Positions 57,701-64,000 of a stretch of 64,000 nucleotides of DNA are shown here, piece by piece. Location of the stretch: NCBI RefSeq assembly GCF_000003815.2, contig NC_049995.1, forward strand, positions 10,218,595 to 10,282,594, written 5' to 3'. Position 1 is the stretch's first letter, and the number at the start of each line of letters is the position of its first letter. The translations under genes were made by a program, and so were the position numbers. The notes beneath the pieces were generated by a model. That model saw only the letters and a list, made by a program, of their open reading frames with translations, did no database searches and was not told where the DNA came from. The DNA comes from Branchiostoma floridae (taxonomy: Eukaryota; Chordata; Leptocardii; Amphioxiformes; Branchiostomatidae).

Positions 57701-60219
57701 GTCCTGCCTAGCATCAGAATCATCTCCGGAAACAAGGTAGGCTTTTCCTAATAAGGTAGGCTGTTCCTAATAAGGTAGGCTTTTCCTAATAAGGTAGGCT
57801 TTTCCTAATAAGGTGGGCTTTTCCTGATAAGGTATGCTTTTCCTAATAAGGTAGGCTTTTCCTAATACGGAAGGCGATTCCTAATAAGGAGACTCGCGTC
57901 TCCAACTACAGATGCGCGCGGAGGGTAGTAATACGTCAAAAGTGAAGGCTCCTAACTTGTAACAGTTGTTTGTGAAGAACCTGCGAAAAAAAAAAATACG
58001 CACACGGACACCTTTCATATAATTGATTAAACATGTCCTACGTGAAGAAAATTGTCAGTTGGTAAGATGTTTCGACATGTCCTTGGTGCTGAACAAGTTT
58101 CACAAGGGCACATATTTACACACATTTCAACACTGCTTTATTTTGCAGAATGGCAGACAAAAATGCCTTAAACGGGTGAAGACGAAAATCAGCTGCACTT
58201 AGAAAGTGACGATTCAGCTGCAATGCGCATGAGATTCGCTAGAAGCGCGTTTGCACGGCCATGAGTAAGCGTGATTTGAAGGGAAGTGAAAGAAGGCGGT
58301 TCAGCACTAAGGACGTGTATGAGAAACATCGAGAGGATACTGACCACTTTCTAGCGCCCTCAAGCGATAGAAATACCAAATGCAGCCGCTAAGGATTGGT
58401 CATAATGCATTACACCGCACTTTAAAGTCATAGTTTTACGTATTACGTAATATCCAAACAATTAAAAAAAACGGTAAAAAATAACACAACAGTGCCGAAG
58501 TGAACGAACCCCACAGTGCCGCACCGGTGCCCCAAGTGCAGTGAGACCTTTAGGTATTATGTATAGTTGATATGGCAACTAGATAATAGCACGGCCGCCT
58601 AACTCCCAAATATTTATGCCCTGTATAGGTTGAAGTGAAGGTACCGGACGGTAAGAACATCACCTTCCAACCGGGCGAGCCCACCGGCACCATCTTCTTC
58701 GGAGAAATCTGTAATTTGGAAGAAGTCAAGAAGGTACTCACCACTCACTAGCACCTCCTAGCGATCAAAATACCCATTACATCAGCTGTGGACAAGTAGC
58801 GTCCCTCTATTGCACAGCATTTAGTATTGGGAACCGAAGGGACAGCGTTATAAATGTTCGTTCAAAGACAATTTATTATTTTCCTGTTTTTCTTCTGACA
58901 AGTGTTTATGTAGAAAATGACAGTTGTTAGCCATTTGTTTGAATGAGTGCCTTTTTATTGTAAAAGTGAGCTGGCTTCGTAAATTTTGCCTCAATGTCGT
59001 TTTCCATACTAAAATTCCATCATCATTCACACAGAATGAAATTGAACTTGTAACGTTATCCATTTAGAATGCGTTGTAATGTTTGTTCATTTGTTTACTG
59101 TTTGTAGGAGACTGACGAGGTGGCCCGGAAGGTACGAGAGATACATGACCTGTCCGGACCGCAGTCTGAAACCCAGGCCATGGTGAGAACAGTTAAACTA
59201 GCGGTCACTAAGGCCATGTTTTTTTTTTTTTTTTTTTTTTTAACCTTTGTATATTCATGAAAGCTCAAATCGGCCTGCAGACCGCTTTTGATTGAGGTCA
59301 TGAGAGAAGAGGCAAGGGTCAAACAACGTATATAGCAGAGATATAGTTTACATCATTAAAAGTCCGAATGAGTCTTATAGGTCTATATACACATAATTTT
59401 ACGTATTACATGGTTCAAAATCCCTAATAGCGAGAGACATGATTCAAGTCTATTCATCCATATAATCATGTTGATTTGATTAACGTTAACTGGATGACAT
59501 CCTCTGGGGATCCAAAAACTCATGGGAGCAAAAAATTGTCAAAACAGAAGTTGAACAAATGCCTGAACACACAGAATATAGTACATGTATACCAAACAAT
59601 AGATTCTTCATTTTTGTTCTTTTACATCTTCTTTGACCTTGGAATATTCAATGACATTAGTTACGTTATATGTTTTCCTATATTTGTTTTTTGCAATCCA
59701 CAGCATATATTTGCTTATTTTGAAGCTGATATGTACAATCTACAGTATGGTTGAAAACTTTTTATTCTTTTTTAAACTGATGAAAATTGATGCACGTATA
59801 GATGTCATCCATACAATCAAATCAACATGGCCTAACAGACTCTCACATAGGAAAAACTGGAGTTCGACGACATCATACCTTCGCTAACTGATGTTAACCT
59901 TAATGCCTGCTGTATTACGGCTCTTCAATTTCATACTTCATATCAGTTGATCGTATTATCGAGCCAAATAATTAACATTAGTTGTTGAGAGTATGAAAGT
60001 GATTCATATCATAATGTGACTTATGTATGGATACTGATATCATGACTGATAGACAGATCTATATGACATTTGTTTATTTTAGAGTATGATGTCTTTGTTC
60101 TGGCCAAGTTTGAAATCTAGATATTTTACCGACATTAAAAGGATTTATTTTTTTTCTTTCAGCTGACTAAGATGGAGAACGACGTGAAAGAGTTGGGCCT
60201 TTTTAAGTCGCAAGACTGA
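54640..60219 (+). CDS. Predicted secreted protein, 134 residues, five exons (whole-gene entry)
   Basis: I do not recognise the family. The exons join in phase to 134 codons plus TGA. Residues 1-32 look like a signal peptide: a basic start MSRPLRSLPPGW, hydrophobic core VLGIAMLLFLPAITV and a PGE cleavage context. The mature part has two N-glycosylation sequons (NTT, NIT), a beta-rich middle (VEVKVPDGKNITFQPGE, TIFFGEICNL) with one cysteine, and a charged helical end (ETDEVARKVREIHDL, LTKMENDVKELGLFKSQD). The start codon is the first ATG after a GA repeat and gives the signal peptide directly. It lies on the same strand as VPS13B, 5.8 kb downstream. Confidence 0.75.
55821..55940. mobile_element. 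Palindromic MITE, ACTGTAAATGC family, copy D (decayed left end)
   Basis: TCTAAATGCAGAAATGTTTG on the left and AAAATGCATTTACAGT on the right belong to the same family. The element is shortened to 120 bp. It lies in intron 1 of the small secreted-protein gene. Confidence 0.75.
56091..56497. mobile_element. GGTACC-family repeat, copy 2
   Basis: AGCGATGGGTACCGGTAC on the left and GTACCGGTACCAAATCCTAA on the right are imperfect TIRs. It lies in intron 1 of the small secreted-protein gene. Confidence 0.55.
57337..57592. repeat. GC-rich inverted repeat pair
   Basis: GTAGCACGTCACCGGAACGT and CTGCGCCTGCGC at 57332-57371 recur inverted at 57554-57592, differing at about three of 40 positions. The arms are about 180 bp apart. 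They contain GCGCCTGCGC (NRF1-like) and CACGTCA (CRE-like) motifs. This may be a MITE or a promoter-like element. Confidence 0.7.
57670..57736 (+). CDS. Small secreted-protein gene exon 2
   Basis: The acceptor is GATTTGCAG. It completes the Ser codon (AG+T) and then reads TNTTATGAPDVLPSIRIISG-NK. The donor AACAAG|GTAGGC is the first unit of a 19-bp tandem repeat that contains six further copies of the donor. Confidence 0.78.
57737..57890 (+). repeat. 19-bp minisatellite built from the exon-2 splice donor
   Basis: AAG|GTAGGCTTTTCCTAAT repeats with GT dinucleotides at 57737, 57756, 57775, 57794, 57813, 57832 and 57851, then decays. Reading past the first donor gives GTA GGC TTT TCC TAA, so use of any downstream donor adds an in-frame stop. 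Confidence 0.92.
58066..58332. repeat. Inverted pair of RE1-like motifs
   Basis: CATGTCCTTGGTGCTGAAC (58076-58094) faces GTTCAGCACTAAGGACGTG (58299-58317), both joined to GATGTTTC-type flanks. The left arm equals the core of the VPS13B satellites. It lies in intron 2 of the small gene and may be the TIRs of a short element. Confidence 0.75.
58629..58733 (+). CDS. Small secreted-protein gene exon 3
   Basis: The acceptor is CTGTATAG and the donor is AAGAAG|GTACTC. The exon has 35 codons in phase 0. It encodes VEVKVPDGKNITFQPGEPTG, then TIFFGEICNLEEVKK. Confidence 0.8.
59108..59182 (+). CDS. Small secreted-protein gene exon 4
   Basis: The acceptor is GTTTGTAG and the donor is GCCATG|GTGAGA. 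The exon has 25 codons in phase 0. It encodes a charged helical stretch, ETDEVARKVREIHDLSGPQS. The following intron has a T tract near 59220 and nothing else. Confidence 0.8.
60163..60219 (+). CDS. Small secreted-protein gene exon 5 and stop
   Basis: The acceptor TTTTTTCTTTCAG is strong. It encodes LTKMENDVKELGLFKSQD and then TGA. The 3' UTR probably runs to ATTAAA (60899) or AATAAA (61104) and, if so, contains a MITE and a tandem hairpin repeat. Confidence 0.8.
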   Translation: MTKMENDVKELGLFKSQD

Positions 60220-60294
60220 GGGCCGACTCCACTCAGCACGTGGAACACAAGTTCTGCTGTACCCCATTCTCCTACACAAAACCTATCCAGACTA

Positions 60295-60522
60295 GGGTTC
60301 GCTTAAAAAGCTGGGCTGTGCACCAGGACAGGGTGCCTGGGCTGTCTACCTGGCCAAATTGGGGTCCCTGCCAGGGTTGGAGATTAGCAATTAATATGCC
60401 TGTCAATCAGCTATTTTGTCTTTGCGGGGCTATGAGTGGGGGATCTGAGTAGCCTGACGTGATAGCCAGGCCAGGTAGACAGCCCAGGTAGCCAGGCCTG
60501 GTGCACAGCCCAGCTCGTTAAG
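60295..60522. mobile_element. Palindromic MITE with 9-bp target duplication
   Basis: GGGTTCGCTTAAAAAGCTGG on the left and CCCAGCTCGTTAAGCAAACCC on the right form TIRs, extended inward by CTGGGCTGTGCACC and GGCTGTCTACCTGGCC. TCCAGACTA flanks both sides. A 9-bp duplication is usual for Mutator-like elements. It lies about 75 bp after the stop codon of the small gene. Confidence 0.85.
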
Positions 60523-60609
60523 CAAACCCTCCAGACTACACTATATAGTCAATATACCTTGGGGAGGAGGTTCTACACAACCAGGCAGAGGTTTCCACTT
60601 CTGATTCCA

Positions 60610-60759
60610 TTTCAGCCAATCAGAGAATCGGTTTCACCACAAGAATTTTTCAAACTGCTCTCTGATTGGCTGACAACTGGTAAGTATTTCAGCCAATCAG
60701 AGAATCAGTTTCACCAAAAGAATTTTTCAAGCTGTTCTCTGATTGGCTGACAACTGGTA
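60610..60759 (+). repeat. Tandem pair of 77-bp hairpin units
   Basis: Each unit (60610 and 60687) starts TTTCAGCCAATCAGAGAATC and ends TCTCTGATTGGCTGACAACT, so its arms TCAGCCAATCAGAGA and TCTCTGATTGGCTGA pair. The two units differ at about five positions. Confidence 0.88.
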
Positions 60760-61103
60760 TTAGCATCCTCAGAAGTGTAAACCTCAGCCCAGTTAAGCAA
60801 AGCCTCTCCAAGCTATAATATAACATGTGCATTGAAGCGAAGTTTCTGTGCGGGAGAATGCTGTACCCTTTTTAAGTATGATTTTGAACAAACAGAGTAT
60901 TAAAGCTCTGTCGTAGTGTGCGTCAGTCGGTTAGTGGAAGGGAGCTGACGAGAAACAAATATTTCTCCAAAGAAATTTTAGCGATGAAATCCATGTACAT
61001 GGAATAACATGGCTAAACTCTGCCTCAGTGAAAGTTCTAAAGGTGTAACAACCTAAAGAAGTTAGTCTTGTAATGGCAGTATGGAGTGGAGAAAATTGTA
61101 CTG

Positions 61104-61109
61104 AATAAA
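61104..61109 (+). promoter_or_regulatory. Candidate polyadenylation signal AATAAA for the small gene
   Basis: CTGAATAAATTG lies 885 nt after the stop codon. An earlier ATTAAA at 60899-60904 is an alternative. Confidence 0.45.
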
Positions 61110-61409
61110 TTGTTTTGAAAAGCCATGAGTTTCAATGACTAGTGTCTTGTGTCTTGGTGGGGAGGGGGGCATGTTCTGGTGGGGAGGGGGGCATGATGAG
61201 TACATTGAGGCCAGTATAACTCTACAGGTAAAATTTTGATAGAAAGCTGCTGTGTTGAGCAAGTTTCTGTATACTCCATGCTAACCAACAAAATGGCATG
61301 CCAGCACAATGCAAAATCATGACAGAATCATAAAGATCTTTGTATAAACACAACAAAAGTCAAACTGTTTTACCTGACAATGGTTCTGAGGTCTGCTGTA
61401 TCTTCCACA

Positions 61410-61582
61410 TCTCCAAGCAGATCCTATGGTGCCATAAGATAGTATCAAAGCTAGCCATGCAAAAAGTATAGCTGGCCAAAGGGTCAAACGGGCCTGTTTG
61501 ACTCCCTTTGGCCGGCTTAATACTCTATCTTTGGCCAGCTTTGATGCTATCTTATGGCAACGTAAGATCTGCTTGGAGATTA
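61410..61582. mobile_element. Palindromic MITE with ends like the 6.6-kb element
   Basis: ATCTCCAAGCAGATCC at the left and GATCTGCTTGGAGATTA at the right share the first 16-17 bp with the 6.6-kb element's TIRs. The arms continue with CCATAAGATAGTATCAAAGC and its inverted counterpart. No clear target duplication is seen. Confidence 0.78.
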
Positions 61583-61941
61583 TTTGTAGGTGGGATGAGT
61601 AACAACTATTCAGAACACAATGATTAATAAAAACCATCTGAGACAATCTCAACGAGACCACAGAATACCCAGAACAAAAAATACACAAACTCTACATTCT
61701 GCTGCAGCATCCAGTATAGCCACCAGGGGGCCCAGACTTGGACCTGAACTTTGTTCTTCCAAGAAGTACACAAGTACCAACTATCATCACAATCCTTGCA
61801 GGCGTTCTTTAGTTAAACTGATCACGAATGTCCCGAAAAACACAGACATACTGTCTCAACCACACACATAACATCCTCCATTACTCGTTGATCATGAGGT
61901 AAAAACAATACATCCAAAAATTATTTCATCAGGTTGGTAGG

Positions 61942-62290
61942 TCATTGGATAGTAGAGCGTTCTTTTACACAACCAGTTGAAATTACCTGCTGATGTTTTA
62001 ATGCCTGTCAGGCATCTTCCTCAGAGCTTCTAACTTAAGTTCTGCTTAAGGATAAGCAGTTAAGATAAGGAAGTCAACTCCAGTAATTTTATGAACTGTG
62101 ATGAGGGGGGTACAAACTCAGACACGTTTGGGATTGTGTTCTTGCTGCAAAAGCGCCACCTACATCTGTTACATAAAGCAGCGAGAAGCAGAACTCCAGT
62201 TAGAAGCTCTGAGGAAGATGTCTGACAGACATCAAAACGTCAGTACTAATATTGACTGGTTGTGTAAAAGAAAACTCTATTATCCAAAAA
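61942..62290. mobile_element. Palindromic MITE about 350 bp
   Basis: TTCTTTTACACAACCAGT, AAGATGCCTGACAG-type and CTCAGAGCTTCTAACTTAAG blocks on the left recur inverted on the right as GTTAGAAGCTCTGAGGAAGA and CTGGTTGTGTAAAAGAA. The arms are about 85-110 bp. Confidence 0.8.
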
Positions 62291-62299
62291 CAACTTATA

Positions 62300-63635
62300 C
62301 AATTGTATCCTTTCAGAACAGAATCTTCTGGTCACAGAAAACAATGCGACAACCATGTAGACTTTTCCAGCATTATATCTTTAATCTCATACCAAACTGC
62401 TCTTAGTCTTAGAGGTAATACAGTTATGTATCTCTCTCTCTATCGAATGTTTTCTGTACAATTGGATCATCTAACAAAATAAACATCTATCTCTGCATCT
62501 CTCTTGTGGTATTGTCCTCAGAGTTTGACAGAAACTTTTGAAATCATTGGTAACTTTTGTCCTTTGTCAGACCCAACAAATAGTTTTGCTTCATTTTTTG
62601 GATTGGAATATCTGAATTCATACATAAGGTAAAGATGTATCAAATTCTTGTTATGACCCTTTTGTAATGGTATTGCTACCCACAAAAAATGGGCAATTTT
62701 TGGCAACACTCTAAGGGTGGGAGCCAAATAATAATCAGAATTATGTAGACATTGTGAAATGGTTGCCTGATGTAATAAAGAAGTGGCTGATGCAGAATGA
62801 CAAAGTTTTGAATCAGTAACTGTTATAATTTCCTTACCTCTGTGATGAACTTTGGATACTTTTCTGAGCTAAACTTTTGCACATATGTAGTATGCTTACT
62901 TCAGCATCTTAGTAAAGATCAGATACAAATTAATAAAAATGTATTGATAGGGTCTGACAGGACAAAACAATGGATGCAAAGAAATACACTATAATGTATT
63001 TATATGACCACCAAATCAGACTGGACAAAATGCTATAACCAGATTATCTATGACCAAAATGAAAAAAAAAAAATTTGTTCAATGTTTTGTGTCAGAGCAT
63101 GGCTTAAAGTAATAATTATATTCAATCTGTTGGAATTGGACAAGAAAAGCTCCTCTGATTTGGTTACTTGTTCACAGTCAGTTCTTAAATGGTCTACCAA
63201 AAATTAATTACTGTAAGGGGTTATGAGAAATCTTAGAGTTTAAATGTAGCTGCTATTGAGCAATATCCTGATCATTTCTATGAAATGTTAAGTATTAAGA
63301 AGAAAATGTAATGATACATTCAGTCAGCGCTTCTTCACTGGAGTATGGTGAAAGCAATATGGAAACATAAACTCCACAGACTGTATCAAATCAGTTCAGG
63401 GATCCTATAACATATAAATCTAGCATTGAGGAAAAAAATTACACACAGAGCACATCCTCCTCATAGTATGCAACAGTTCATGGAAAATAATTCTCAAAAT
63501 AACTGAAAAATTTGCCATTTCATGGCCTAATAAAATACTTTTCTTTTAGACCCTGAACTAAGTCAATACAGCCTGTACAATGATAAACCCTTTTTGGTCC
63601 AATCAGTGAAAACATTTTGCCTTTCTAATTTATAT
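62300..63635. other. Sequence without recognised genes
   Basis: It is AT-rich with only short frames. It probably includes the 3' UTR and last intron or flank of the minus-strand gene at the right edge. I see no repeat with defined ends. Confidence 0.5.
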
Positions 63636-64000
63636 TCAAAGTCTATTCTCTTCCTCTTTGTCCTTTAATTTGGACTCGCTTTCTTCAACCTTTCTTTCAT
63701 TGCCATCTAGTGATTCGGTTGTCTGTTTATAAGTCTGTGTATCTGCATTAATTGGAGTTTCTAACTTATGAGATAACAAACTAGAGTTTGTTTTGGATGT
63801 ACCTCCTCTTGTAGACTCTACCGCAGTTCTGGGTTTCCTCTTTTCTGACAGTTTTTTGGGAGTGGTATTTGTCTGTTGTTGAACCTTTGCAGAGTCCTTT
63901 TTTCTAGTTTTTGGTGACGTATGTTTCACGGTCACTTGTTCTCTCAGTTTTCGTTTGCGTCTTGTCTCGACTCCCTGTTTGCCACCTTGCCCTCTAGTGC
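63636..64000 (-). CDS. C-terminal exon of an unidentified basic protein (partial)
   Basis: On the minus strand a frame is open from the window edge to a TAA at 63636, about 120 codons. It is strongly basic at first (TRRKRKLREQVTVKHTSPKT, KKLSEKRKPR, several nuclear-localisation-like clusters) and ends in an acidic/basic tail (KVEESESKLKDKEEENRL). It is Ser/Thr/Lys rich and probably disordered. No acceptor site is seen before the edge, so the exon continues outside. I do not recognise the family. Composition and frame length support coding only moderately. Confidence 0.5.
   Translation of the reverse strand, partial: TRGQGGKQGVETRRKRKLREQVTVKHTSPKTRKKDSAKVQQQTNTTPKKLSEKRKPRTAVESTRGGTSKTNSSLLSHKLETPINADTQTYKQTTESLDGNERKVEESESKLKDKEEENRL

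Overview
This is animal nuclear DNA: long introns with GT-AG junctions, AT-rich non-coding sequence and many interspersed repeats. The repeat mix (palindromic MITEs, hAT-like MITEs, an L1/Tx1-like LINE, an intact-ORF LINE with an ATG-repeat tail, a small LTR element primed by initiator Met-tRNA), together with a clear VPS13B orthologue that is neither vertebrate- nor insect-like, suggests a lancelet (Branchiostoma). The species is an inference. The gene assignment is strong.

Positions 1-48862 (+ strand) hold the 3' part of VPS13B (COH1), a Golgi bridge-like lipid-transfer protein. I place 31 exons (375-606 to 47423-47653). Their phases join without conflict into 7002 nt, i.e. 2333 codons plus a stop, somewhat more than half of the full-length protein. 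The 5' part lies left of the window. A 3' UTR with AATAAA at 48839 follows.

Positions 54640-60219 (+ strand) hold a small five-exon gene for a predicted secreted protein of 134 residues that I do not recognise. At the right edge (63636-64000, minus strand) lies the basic, lysine-rich C-terminal exon of another unidentified gene.

The introns and the gap between genes are packed with repeats. Intron 2 has two head-to-tail TIR elements, the larger (6.5 kb) carrying a 65-bp satellite. Intron 9 has a 5'-truncated LINE with a 2.2-kb TRIM-type LTR element nested in it. Intron 20 has a 6.6-kb element with perfect 105-bp TIRs. The intergenic gap has a 2.7-kb LINE with one open frame and an exact 13-bp target duplication.

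Two themes deserve attention. First, a 74-bp satellite occurs in two VPS13B introns (about 12 and 30 units), and nearly every unit carries a near-consensus RE1 (REST/NRSF-type) motif. An inverted pair of the same motif sits in an intron of the small gene. Second, splice sites have been amplified in tandem at three places: exon 20 (four extra 60-nt, phase-0 exon-like copies), exon 21 (seven extra truncated copies with acceptors) and the exon-2 donor of the small gene (seven donors at 19-nt spacing).
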